From: Pseudomonadota bacterium
GTDB taxonomy: Bacteria; Pseudomonadota; Alphaproteobacteria; Rhizobiales; Beijerinckiaceae
Direction of reading: 5' to 3'
DNA: 64,000 nucleotides
Assembly (NCBI GenBank): GCA_021813805.1
Contig: JAKAJL010000014.1
Coordinates: 1 to 64,000 of the forward strand
Below are positions 52,902 to 61,819 of this stretch, piece after piece. Each line of letters starts with the position of its first letter. Within the stretch, counting starts at the first letter, position 1. A program made the position numbers and the translations under genes. The notes below the pieces were generated by a model. The model was given only the letters and a program-made list of their open reading frames with translations, made no database searches and had not been told where the DNA came from.

Positions 52902-53672
52902 TCACGCTCCCTGTTGCGCCGGCCAGACGGCGCGCGCGTCGACGACGATGGCGGCCGGCTCCGCCGGGCAGATCGTCTCGCAGAAGCCGCAGCCGACGCA
53001 GGATTGATGAACGACGGGAGTTCTGCGCTTGTCGCTCGCGTCGTCGGTCAGCTTTTCCAGGGTGATCGCGCCGTTGATCGGGCATTCGCGCACACAAAGA
53101 TCGCAGAGTTCGAGATCGTAAGGATGCTCGGCCAGTTCGATCGGCTTCCAGCGGTTGACGGACATGTATCGGTGCAGGATGTTCGAATGTTCGCCGCGCG
53201 CGGCGCCCTTGAAGCCGCGGCCCTGGCGCGCCAGGCAGCGATCGGGTCCCGCAAGCCGCGCGACGCCCATCCGGACCTGCTCCTTGGCCGAAATGTCATG
53301 CGACAGCGCGCCGGTCGGGCAGGCCAGAACGCACTGCACGGCGTCGCAGGAGAAATCGCAGCCCTGTTTGCGCGCGTCGAGAAAAGGCGTGCCGATGCCA
53401 TAACCCTCGTCGATATCGGCGAGATGGATGGCCTGGACCGGGCAGACCTGGACGCATTGCCCGCATTTGATGCAGGCGGCGAGGAATTCATGTTCGGCGA
53501 TCGCCCCGGGCGGGCGCAGCCGTTCGCGCCAACGCCTGACGATGGGAATGAAACCCAGCATCGACAGCCCGGTGAAAACGCCCGCGGCGACGGCGGAGCG
53601 CAGCAGACGGCGGCGCTCCTCGCTCTTGAGCTTTTTCCCGTCGCGCTCGAACAATCGGTCGAAGAACGACAT
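52902..53672 (-). CDS. nosG: NapG-like periplasmic ferredoxin NosG
   Basis: CIKCGQCVQVCP, CDAVQCVLACP, CDLCVRECP, CVGCGFCETICP. Confidence 0.87.
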   Translation of the reverse strand: MSFFDRLFERDGKKLKSEERRRLLRSAVAAGVFTGLSMLGFIPIVRRWRERLRPPGAIAEHEFLAACIKCGQCVQVCPVQAIHLADIDEGYGIGTPFLDARKQGCDFSCDAVQCVLACPTGALSHDISAKEQVRMGVARLAGPDRCLARQGRGFKGAARGEHSNILHRYMSVNRWKPIELAEHPYDLELCDLCVRECPINGAITLEKLTDDASDKRRTPVVHQSCVGCGFCETICPAEPAAIVVDARAVWPAQQGA

Positions 53673-53674
53673 GT

Positions 53675-54925
53675 CTATCCTCCCGCCGCCTCGCTTCCGT
53701 CGCTGAAGGAATGCGTCGCCGGCTTGCTGTCGCGCAGGACGAGAACGGGCTTGGAGAATGGCGCAAGCCGCGAAAGGAATTCGATGGCTTCGAGCGCGGG
53801 CGAGCCGCGATAGAAACTGGCCATCGGCTTTTCCGCCCAGAGCTTGTCGGCATAGGAATAGATTTCGAACGGCGTCTCGCCGACGCCGGTATGCTTGCGG
53901 TCGAAGCCCTGGTAGTCGTCCCAATAATTGCCGTCCCATTGGCTCGCGGTCGCGCCGCCGCCGTTCTGGACCATGACATTGGTGAAATTGCCGACGAAAT
54001 TGTTGCCGGTGTAAATGTTGCTTTCCTGATCGCGATGATATTGCACCGCGATGCCGTTGAAGGCGAAACGATTGCCGCGAAGGATGTTGGGCCGGTCAGG
54101 ATCGGACGGGGAATTGTCGTTGTAAAGGCCGATGGCGCAGTCGATGACGAGATTGTTCTCCAGGATCACGTTGTCCGCCTCCTTGAGGCCGATTCCCTTG
54201 CCGACGGCGCCGTTGCTGCGCGCGATGCGGTTGCCGATCAGTTTCAGGTCGCTGGAGAACATGGAGAAAATGCCGACGGTGTTCTCGACATAGGCGTTGG
54301 CCTCGGCGGTGTTGCCGTTGGCGTACATGAAATGCGTGCCGTAGCGGCCGTTCTCGATCCGGTTGCCCTTGAAGAGATTGCGGGTCGAATATTCGAAGAT
54401 CACGTCGCGATGGGCGATCACCTCGTTGCCTTCGATCCGGTTGTCGTTCGACCACCAGACGCGGATTCCGTCGCCGCGCATGTCTTCAGTCCCCGCTCCG
54501 CCGATGATGCGGTTGGCGCGCAGGATATTGTTGTTCGAGCGCTGCACGTCCAGGCCGATCAGGCAGTCCCGCAGAATGTTGTCCTTGACGATGCTGAAGC
54601 TCGCGTTCTGCAACCGAAGGCAGGCGTCGCCATTCTCGTGGCGCTGGCCGCTGTGCTCGATCGTCACGCCGGCGATCGTGATCTGGGAGCCGCTCAAGGT
54701 CAGCACGGTTCCCACGTCATTGCCGGTCAGGATCACGGCGCCGGCGCCATCGAGCGTCAGCGGCTTTGTGATCGCAACGGGTCCGGAATAGCGACCGGGC
54801 GGCGGACGCAGCACGCCGCCGGACGGCGCGGCGTCCACTAGCGGCTGGAGCGGCGCCGCCTCGTCGCACCGCGCCGCGGCGGCGGCGGCGAGCAGGGCGA
54901 AGGCCGCCAGGGCGAGGGGTTTCAT
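53675..54925 (-). CDS. nosD: Periplasmic parallel beta-helix copper maturation protein NosD
   Basis: CASH repeats (GDGIRVWWSNDNRIEGNEVIAHRDVIFEYSTRNLFKGNRIENGRYGTHFMYANGN). Confidence 0.93.
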   Translation of the reverse strand: MKPLALAAFALLAAAAAARCDEAAPLQPLVDAAPSGGVLRPPPGRYSGPVAITKPLTLDGAGAVILTGNDVGTVLTLSGSQITIAGVTIEHSGQRHENGDACLRLQNASFSIVKDNILRDCLIGLDVQRSNNNILRANRIIGGAGTEDMRGDGIRVWWSNDNRIEGNEVIAHRDVIFEYSTRNLFKGNRIENGRYGTHFMYANGNTAEANAYVENTVGIFSMFSSDLKLIGNRIARSNGAVGKGIGLKEADNVILENNLVIDCAIGLYNDNSPSDPDRPNILRGNRFAFNGIAVQYHRDQESNIYTGNNFVGNFTNVMVQNGGGATASQWDGNYWDDYQGFDRKHTGVGETPFEIYSYADKLWAEKPMASFYRGSPALEAIEFLSRLAPFSKPVLVLRDSKPATHSFSDGSEAAGG

Positions 54926-55587
54926 TTTTCGCCCCGCCCGCCTTGCAATTGCTTGCGCCGCAACAGAACCGCGAGGATGAGGGCGAACGACGCGGCGACC
55001 AGCAGGCCGAAACCATAGGTCGGGTAGGAGAAGGTGGAGAACTGCGCCACCTTGCCCTCGCCGAACACCGTCGGCATGAAAGGCTTGACGGTGAAGGCGC
55101 CCCAGGGGTTCAGCGTATGGCCGAAATACCAGAGCCAGCCCGAATAATCGATGACGAAGCCGACGGGCACGAGAATCGCCGGCAGCGCCAGCAGCCACCA
55201 GAACGGACCGGAATAGAACATGAAGGCGACCAGCAGCAGGCCCATCGCGACAAACAGATAGGGCGCGAGCATGATTTCGTATTTCGCGCCCTCGGCGATC
55301 GGCTTCATGCCGATATAATGGTTGATCGTGTTCATCTCGTGGACGCAGTCCAGCGCCTCGTCATTGTCCACGTCGATTTCGGTTCTCGGTCGGGTGTGGC
55401 AGCCGTTCATGACGCCGTTGAAGTGAAATTCGATGCGGATGCCGTCGGGAAAGGCGTCCGGCGGATATTGCGGCGCCGTGAGCGCGACCCACCATATCGG
55501 CGAGAAATAAGCGACGGCGAGCAAGGCCATGGCGGCGAGGGTCAGCAGGCGGAACGGCGCGGCGCCTGATTTTCCGGACGTAGTCAT
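54922..55587 (-). CDS. nosB: NosB-like membrane protein of clade II nos clusters
   Basis: Polytopic; INHYIGMKPI...; between nosZ/cytochromes and nosD; 4-bp overlap with nosD. Confidence 0.75.
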   Translation of the reverse strand: MTTSGKSGAAPFRLLTLAAMALLAVAYFSPIWWVALTAPQYPPDAFPDGIRIEFHFNGVMNGCHTRPRTEIDVDNDEALDCVHEMNTINHYIGMKPIAEGAKYEIMLAPYLFVAMGLLLVAFMFYSGPFWWLLALPAILVPVGFVIDYSGWLWYFGHTLNPWGAFTVKPFMPTVFGEGKVAQFSTFSYPTYGFGLLVAASFALILAVLLRRKQLQGGRGEK

Positions 55588-55830
55588 TGATCGCTCCGCA
55601 TGAAAAGAATTCTGGATCGCCTCGTGTCCCGATCCCTCGTCAATCTGGCGCCATTGCTGAATTGCGGTCATGCGATGACGCAAACAGCAATGCTGATGAC
55701 GTTTCTTCCTCGGGTTCGGGGAGGAGGCCCGGAAGCGCGGCGTTCACGAAGCGCCGCCCGCGCGCGGCAGCTGCGCCGCGCCCGTGTCGGTTCAGATCGT
55801 CGACAAGTCTTGCGGCCGAGGCCGCAAGCC

Positions 55831-56589
55831 TCAATCGAAATCCGGATTCTTCCAGCCATGCGGCCCGAGCTTGTCCTTCGGCGGCGAAAGCTGCGCGACA
55901 TAGCTTAGCACGTCCACCATGTCCTTGTCGGAAAAGCCCTTGATCTGCGCGATCATGTCGGGATTGGCGTTGCGCCGCTTGCCCTGCTGGATCCATTTGA
56001 ACTGGCGCAGCAGATATTCGTAATGCTGCCCCTGGATGCGCGGGTAGTATTTCTCCTCGTTGCCTTCGCCCTTGTCGCCGTGGCAGCGCACGCAATTGTC
56101 GGCGTAGAGCTTGGCGCCGTGGGCGAGGTCCGCAGTGGCCGGTCCCTTGCCATTATCCGGGTTCATCGGCAGGCTGGCGATATAGGCCGTCACGTCGGAT
56201 ACCGACTGCTCGCCGCCGATCTCGGACGTCAAAGCGAAAGGATACATCGTCGGATTGTCGCGGTTGCCTTCGCGAATGTCGGTCAGCTGCTTGATCAGCA
56301 CGGTGCGATACTGGCCGGCGAGTTCAGGGAAGGTGCCGTCGGTTCGCCCCCAACCCTCGGGCATGTGGCAGGCCGAGCAAACCTCGAAAACCTCCTTGCC
56401 ATGCTTGAGATCCGGCTTCAACTCCAGCGCCTTCTCGCGCTCGCCGCCCTGGACCATCCATTGATGCTTCTTGCCCTCGGCGTCCGTCGTCACCTTGGAG
56501 GCGTCAGCTTTCGGGGCGGTATCCGCCGCGCGGACCGCTGTCGTCAGCGCAAGAACCGAGGCGAGCGCAACTACAACCTTCGTTTTCAT
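55831..56589 (-). CDS. Diheme c-type cytochrome of nos cluster
   Basis: CSACHMPEG and CVRCHGDKG; signal peptide. Confidence 0.88.
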   Translation of the reverse strand: MKTKVVVALASVLALTTAVRAADTAPKADASKVTTDAEGKKHQWMVQGGEREKALELKPDLKHGKEVFEVCSACHMPEGWGRTDGTFPELAGQYRTVLIKQLTDIREGNRDNPTMYPFALTSEIGGEQSVSDVTAYIASLPMNPDNGKGPATADLAHGAKLYADNCVRCHGDKGEGNEEKYYPRIQGQHYEYLLRQFKWIQQGKRRNANPDMIAQIKGFSDKDMVDVLSYVAQLSPPKDKLGPHGWKNPDFD

Positions 56590-56738
56590 GTCCTTCTCCA
56601 CTCGAAGCGAGCAAAACTCACCCTTTCGCTGAATTGCCAAGCAATTCACACGATATTCATGACGAAAAATTCTTCGCCAAAATTTTTGAATTGTTATCCG
56701 CGAAATGAAAGTTTGGCTTTGACCTGGCGCAAACTACA

Positions 56739-57392
56739 TCATTTTTGTGCCGCGCGATTAATCTGCGACAGATATTCTGCAAGCGCGTCGATATCGGCGT
56801 CGCTGAGGGAGGCCACCACGGGCCTCATGATCTTGGAGGGGCCGTTGGTGCGGACGCCGTCGCGAATTTCCTTGATCTGCAGGACGAGGTAGTTCTTCTT
56901 CTGCCCGCCAACCACGGGATAACCGGGCATGGGCTTCAAACCTTGGTCGCCGTGACAGGCGGCGCAGCCTGTATCGTCATAGAGTTTCGCGCCTTTGGCG
57001 ACCTGGGCGGCGTCGCCGGGTTGAGCCGGCGCCGGGGGTGGCTGCGTCGAGAGCCACGCCGCGATGGTCTTCAATTCCTGGTCGCTGACGATGCTCATCA
57101 CGTCCTTCATCGCTTGGGTGCGCGGATAGCCGCGCGCGTCGGGGCCGGAGACGCGCTTGCCCGATGCGATGTCCTTCATCTGCTCGAAGAGATAGGCCTC
57201 GTTCTGGCCGGCGAGATTGGGATACATCATGATCGCCTTCGCCCCGTTCTTGCCGTGGCAGGCGATGCAGGTGCGGGTCATGAAGAGTTGCTTGCCCGTC
57301 GCCGCGTCTTCCGCACGCGCGGGAATGTTCAACGTCGCCAGGATAGTGGCCAGCGACAAGGCGGCGAGCTTCGATTTTGCGAGAAATGTCAT
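56739..57392 (-). CDS. Diheme c4/c553-type cytochrome of nos cluster
   Basis: CIACHGKNG and CAACHGDQG; signal peptide. Confidence 0.88.
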   Translation of the reverse strand: MTFLAKSKLAALSLATILATLNIPARAEDAATGKQLFMTRTCIACHGKNGAKAIMMYPNLAGQNEAYLFEQMKDIASGKRVSGPDARGYPRTQAMKDVMSIVSDQELKTIAAWLSTQPPPAPAQPGDAAQVAKGAKLYDDTGCAACHGDQGLKPMPGYPVVGGQKKNYLVLQIKEIRDGVRTNGPSKIMRPVVASLSDADIDALAEYLSQINRAAQK

Positions 57393-57426
57393 GGCTGATC
57401 GCGCCGTTGTTTGACCTGCAAAAGAG

Positions 57427-57449
57427 GGGGGCGGACGATCCGCCCCCCA
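57427..57449 (-). other. Strong intercistronic stem-loop downstream of nosZ (attenuator or mRNA-stability element)
   Basis: ggggggcgga-cga-tccgcccccc perfect 10-bp stem; TCTTTT follows on the minus strand. Confidence 0.7.
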
Positions 57450-57465
57450 AGCGTTTCCGTAAGGC

Positions 57466-59763
57466 TTATTTCACCTTTTTCGCGCCGTTCTGTTCAAGGT
57501 AGGTCTTGGCGCGCAGGCCGATGTCGGCGGCTTTCACCTGATATTGCCACCATTGGTTCGCCCAGAGCATCGCGTTCTGCCAATCGCCCTTCTTGGAGAA
57601 GTCGTCGGCCTTGGCGCGCGCGTCCTTGGCGAAATTGAGCTGATCGGTCGCGTCTGACACCAGGGCCACCACCGTCGGGAAATCCTTGTAATTGACGGAG
57701 GTGATGTAAGCGACGACGCTGTCGATCACGGCCTGGGTGTCGAGGTTTTCCTTGTACTGCTTGTCGAAGTCGGCCTTGGTATAGGTCTGGCCGGTGCTGA
57801 ACGCGGCGGGCTGAGCCACCGCGCCGCCCTTGGGCGCGACCATCAGATAGCCTTCCATCTCCAGATGCAGCGCCGAGCAGAACTCGGTGCAGTAATAGGG
57901 ATAGACGCCGGCCTTGACGTTCTGGATCGTCGCCGAGGCGGTCTTGCCCGGCTCCAGCGACAATTGAACGTCGTGCTGGGCGACGGCGAAGCCGTGGGTC
58001 TCGTCCTCCGCGCGCTCGGCGTTGGTCCAGTGATAGATCACCGTATCGCCTTCCTGCGCCTGGACGATTTCCGGATTGTAGTGCGAGCGGATGACCGTGC
58101 CGAAGACTTCGACCTTGCCCGGCGATCGGTCGATATGCTCCGAACCCGGACGCACGGCAAAGGGCGAGGCCTCCTCGGTGCGGCTGTTGGTGCCGTATTT
58201 GTAGCGAACCAGCGGCTTCAGCTTGTCGAGAGAGATCGCGACCGCGTAATGCGGCTCGCCAAGCGGAAGCGGCATGTCGTAGAGCAGTTTCATCTTGTCG
58301 CCGCTGATGTCGATCAGCTCCTCGTTCTGCGGATGCAGCGGGCCGACGGGGTCGAAACGGTCGATGGCGAGCTTGTTGAGCGCGACGAGATATTTGCCCT
58401 TTGGATGCTCGGTGTCGCCTTCCATCGTCATCAGATGGCCGATGTTGTAAAAGACGGGAATCTTGTCGAGAACCTTACCCTCGCAATAGTTCCACTTCAC
58501 CACCTGGCTATCGACATAGAGCGAGGTGTAAACGATGCAGGGTTTGCTGTCGAACTGGTTGTGCAGCGGGCCGAGGCCGAGCGCGACCTGCACATGCAGG
58601 GATTTTTTCATGTCGAGGATCGGAATGCCGTAAGGATCCTTGCCGGCGAAATCCTTGGCCTCGATGAGTTTCTGCATCTTGTCGAAATCATAGACCGAGT
58701 CATGCGTGTCGAGCTTGCCGCTGACGACGACATATTTGCCGTCTGGAGAGACATCGACGCCATGCGGGCTCTTCGGTTCGGGCACGAGATAGAGCAGACC
58801 CTCGTCGATCGCGGTCTTGAGCCGGATCACCGCCATGCCGTTGATCTTTTCGACCTTGCCCGCCTTGAAGACCGCTTCGGCCTTCTTCCAGTTGATCACG
58901 TGCAGGAGGTCGGTGTCATGCGCTGAACAACCCGCTTCGAAGGGCGGACGGCCGGATTCAATGCCACCCACGTAACGCTCGGTGCAGAGCGAGTTGGTGA
59001 AGCTCCAGTCGTTCGACGGTCCCTTGCCGGTCGAGGTCAGATCCTGGCTGTAGGGCGGAAGCTCGATGGTGAAGGAATTTTCCGGCTCGATCATGCCTTT
59101 TTGGCGGTTGAACTTCCAGTAAGTGATGCCGCCGCGATAATCGTTGAACTTGTCGAGACCCTGGTATTTGCGGTCGAGCGTTCCGGGATATTGCGACGCC
59201 TCGACGACATATTCCGTGTTGTTGGTGACGAAGGCGCCGCCGTGGTCGGTCGTCAGGATCGGATTGACGACGATCTGCCGCGTTTCGAAGTCCTTGAGGC
59301 CGATGACCGCGATGCGGGGCGTCGACTTGTCGTTGATGAACAGATATTGCCCATCGTAGTCGCCGTTCGTTTTGGAAAGATTCGGGTGGTGGGTGTCGCC
59401 CCATGTGATCGGCTTGCCCTCGGGCGTCTTCGACGAGGCGAGGATCGCCTTCGATTCGTCGTCATAGCCGAAGCCCTGCCAGGGCTCGCGATTGAACACC
59501 GCGATATATTTGATGATGCGCATCGACGGGATGCCGAAGACGATGACGCCGCCATATTGGCCGCCGGAGGCGAATGAGAGGAATTCGTCGCGCCCGCCGG
59601 TCGGCGTGTAGGTCTTGGCGGCGGCGAGCACATTCTCCTCTGTCAGATTGCGCCGCTTCATCACATCCTGAAGCGATTCATCCGCGAAGGCGGAGCCGAC
59701 AAAAGCGGCGGTCATTCCCAGCGCGCTCGCCAGCATGGTGGTCTTCATCAGTCTGGATTTCAT
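57466..59763 (-). CDS. nosZ: Nitrous oxide reductase, clade II (Sec-type)
   Basis: WGDTHHPNLSKTNGDYDGQYLFINDK; CuA motif YYCTEFCSALHLEMEGYLMV; Sec signal MKSRLMKTTMLASALGMTAAFVGSAFA without RR. Confidence 0.96.
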   Translation of the reverse strand: MKSRLMKTTMLASALGMTAAFVGSAFADESLQDVMKRRNLTEENVLAAAKTYTPTGGRDEFLSFASGGQYGGVIVFGIPSMRIIKYIAVFNREPWQGFGYDDESKAILASSKTPEGKPITWGDTHHPNLSKTNGDYDGQYLFINDKSTPRIAVIGLKDFETRQIVVNPILTTDHGGAFVTNNTEYVVEASQYPGTLDRKYQGLDKFNDYRGGITYWKFNRQKGMIEPENSFTIELPPYSQDLTSTGKGPSNDWSFTNSLCTERYVGGIESGRPPFEAGCSAHDTDLLHVINWKKAEAVFKAGKVEKINGMAVIRLKTAIDEGLLYLVPEPKSPHGVDVSPDGKYVVVSGKLDTHDSVYDFDKMQKLIEAKDFAGKDPYGIPILDMKKSLHVQVALGLGPLHNQFDSKPCIVYTSLYVDSQVVKWNYCEGKVLDKIPVFYNIGHLMTMEGDTEHPKGKYLVALNKLAIDRFDPVGPLHPQNEELIDISGDKMKLLYDMPLPLGEPHYAVAISLDKLKPLVRYKYGTNSRTEEASPFAVRPGSEHIDRSPGKVEVFGTVIRSHYNPEIVQAQEGDTVIYHWTNAERAEDETHGFAVAQHDVQLSLEPGKTASATIQNVKAGVYPYYCTEFCSALHLEMEGYLMVAPKGGAVAQPAAFSTGQTYTKADFDKQYKENLDTQAVIDSVVAYITSVNYKDFPTVVALVSDATDQLNFAKDARAKADDFSKKGDWQNAMLWANQWWQYQVKAADIGLRAKTYLEQNGAKKVK

Positions 59764-59877
59764 CTTTGCCCCCTTCGGCAAAAGCTCCCGCTCGGGCGGC
59801 CGAACCCGCGCGCCGCCCCTCCGCGCCTGCGAAGTTCTGTCAACGAGGGGAACATAGACGCCCATGGCTCAACCGCA

Positions 59878-59891
59878 TTGACTTTTGTCAA
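59878..59891 (-). promoter_or_regulatory. Dnr/FNR-type box upstream of nosZ
   Basis: TTGACTTTTGTCAA, identical to narK box 1. Confidence 0.75.
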
Positions 59892-60533
59892 GTACGAATA
59901 CTTGAATTTGCGCCGCAACTTCGAAATCCGTGCGAAAGGATGTTGTCGCGCAAATAGAATTTCGTCGTATTGGCGGCTTTTCGACGCTGCGCAAATTCGT
60001 CCGAGACGGGTGGCGGGCCATGGAAAAAGTCTCCGTTGGTGAAGCCCGAGGAACCGATGGACCGGAGCGCCGAAACGGACGCCGCCGCCGGATCAGGGGC
60101 GCGCAAACCGTTGGCGAGCATGAATTTCAGGCCGGGGACCGTCGCTTCTTTGCCGGCGTCCTTACGGCGAAAACATATTGGGCGACATGACATTGCCATG
60201 CCGGGGGATTTCACTCGTCGGGCGTGCGTCGCGCGAGCGCGCCTGGCCGGTGGGTGGGAAAATCATGCCGGCGCGTCTTTTTGCCGCGGCGCTTCGCCGG
60301 GCGCTGGATCGGATGCGGAATGGTCCGGCGGCGAGCGCGGCGGGCCGCGAAGGCCGGCGCGGACGTCGGGGCGAGGTTCGGGAGCATTTTGTCGAGCCTT
60401 TGTTGCGCCTAAGCAAACAGGCGCGGCGGAGCCCGTTGACACCGGCTTCGGCGGCGCCTAGCGGATATGCGAGGGCTCATTCTCGCCATGGCGGATGCGC
60501 CCGAGCCGCATGGTCTTGAACGAGATTTTCGCG

Positions 60534-60995
60534 ATGAAGAACCGACTTGCCTTAGCCGCCCTCGTCCTGTGGGGCGTGACCGTCGCCGGCGCGGGCTTCA
60601 TGTTCGTGCGCGGGCGGACGGCGCCTGCGTCCGATGGCCGCACCGCCGTCCTCCTCGCCCCCGCCGATCGCGATTTCGTGCTCGCGGAGATGCGCAATCT
60701 GCTGGAAGCGACGCAGAACATCGCCGCGGCGCTCGCCGAGGACGACCGCGCGAAGCTTGCGGCGGCGGCGCGTTTGGGCGGACGGGGATCGGTCAAGGGC
60801 GTTCCGGCCGACTTGCTGGTCCGCTTGCCCGTGGACTTCAAACAGGCGGGCATGGCGATGCATGGCGGCTTTGACAAGATCGCCGAGGCGGCGGATCGCG
60901 GCGAGAGCATGAAACAGCTGAACGCGCGTCTCGCCGACCAGCTGAATCTTTGCGTCGGCTGCCACCAGACCTACCGGATCGACGCGGTCCATTGA
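60534..60995 (+). CDS. Cytochrome c'-like (class II) monoheme protein
   Basis: N-terminal membrane anchor/signal, helical body, C-terminal NLCVGCHQTYRIDAVH. Confidence 0.7.
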   Translation: MKNRLALAALVLWGVTVAGAGFMFVRGRTAPASDGRTAVLLAPADRDFVLAEMRNLLEATQNIAAALAEDDRAKLAAAARLGGRGSVKGVPADLLVRLPVDFKQAGMAMHGGFDKIAEAADRGESMKQLNARLADQLNLCVGCHQTYRIDAVH

Positions 60996-61045
60996 CGCCT
61001 TTGCAGCGAGATTGTTTCGCAATCCGGCGAGCGGCCGGGGACTCC

Positions 61046-61651
61046 TCATTTCCCGTTGGGCGGCTCATCCGAAAACGGTTCGCCTTCGATGCAATGGCTT
61101 CCCGATGAACCAGCCTTGCAGACGCCGCCTGTAGGCCAGAGCGCGCCCTCGATCTGGGCTCCGTCGAGGCGAACCTTGCGCAGATCGACCATTTGGAGTC
61201 GCGCGCCGCGCAGGTCGGCGCCGCGCAGGTCGGCGCCTTCGAGCACGGAGAAACTGAAATCGGCCGCGCGCAGGTCGGCGCCGCGCAAGTCGGCGCCGTC
61301 CAGATGCGCCTGACGAAGCGTCGCGCCCTTCAGGGTCGCGCCCGAAAGGTCGGCCTGTTTCAGATTGGCGGCGTAGAGATTGGCCCGCAGCAAATTGACG
61401 GATGGCAGCTTCGCGCCCTGAAGCTCCGAGGCGGAGAGATTCGCGTCGTGAAAATCCGCGCCGGAAAAATCCTGTCCGACGCCGTCAAAACCCCGCAAAT
61501 CGGCTCCCGCGCAATTGGCGGACGGGTTTGGTTGGCATGCGCCCGCGCCCAGGGCCGGCAGGGGGCCGAGACAAACGGATATCAGCAAGGGCGCGGCGAT
61601 CGCCCGCATGGGCGAACTTCGCCCCAGGCGTGAACCGGCAATGTTGCGCAT
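61046..61651 (-). CDS. Secreted pentapeptide-repeat protein
   Basis: A(D/N)LxG repeats GADLRGADLRAADFSFSVLEGADLRGADLRGA; signal peptide MRAIAAPLLISVCLGPLPALG. Confidence 0.82.
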   Translation of the reverse strand: MRNIAGSRLGRSSPMRAIAAPLLISVCLGPLPALGAGACQPNPSANCAGADLRGFDGVGQDFSGADFHDANLSASELQGAKLPSVNLLRANLYAANLKQADLSGATLKGATLRQAHLDGADLRGADLRAADFSFSVLEGADLRGADLRGARLQMVDLRKVRLDGAQIEGALWPTGGVCKAGSSGSHCIEGEPFSDEPPNGK

Positions 61652-61766
61652 TGATCCCGTCCTCGGGCTGAATCTGATCGTGAATGCTTCAAGCCCAAAA
61701 CGCCCGCGGCGCGGCCGCCCCGGCTGAAGCTCGGGTCCCTTGTCCAACAAAGCGCCCGCGCGGTCC

Positions 61767-61780
61767 TTGACCATTGTCAA
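61767..61780 (-). promoter_or_regulatory. Dnr/FNR-type box upstream of the pentapeptide-repeat gene
   Basis: TTGACCATTGTCAA, ~115 bp upstream of the start. Confidence 0.55.
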
Positions 61781-61819
61781 GGCGGCGCGGCGTTTCAACC
61801 TGCGCCGGCGCGACCGCGC

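Noticed and set aside
56718-56732. ttgacctggcgcaaa as a further Dnr box
   Set aside because: Second half-site does not match GTCAA/GTTAA; too weak to call
59888-60461. ORFs between nosZ and the cytochrome c'-like gene
   Set aside because: Short, mutually overlapping, no motifs; region more likely regulatory
61204-61300. Short direct repeats (cgcgcaggtcggcgc) resembling a repeat array
   Set aside because: These are in-frame codons of the pentapeptide-repeat protein, not a CRISPR or intergenic repeat
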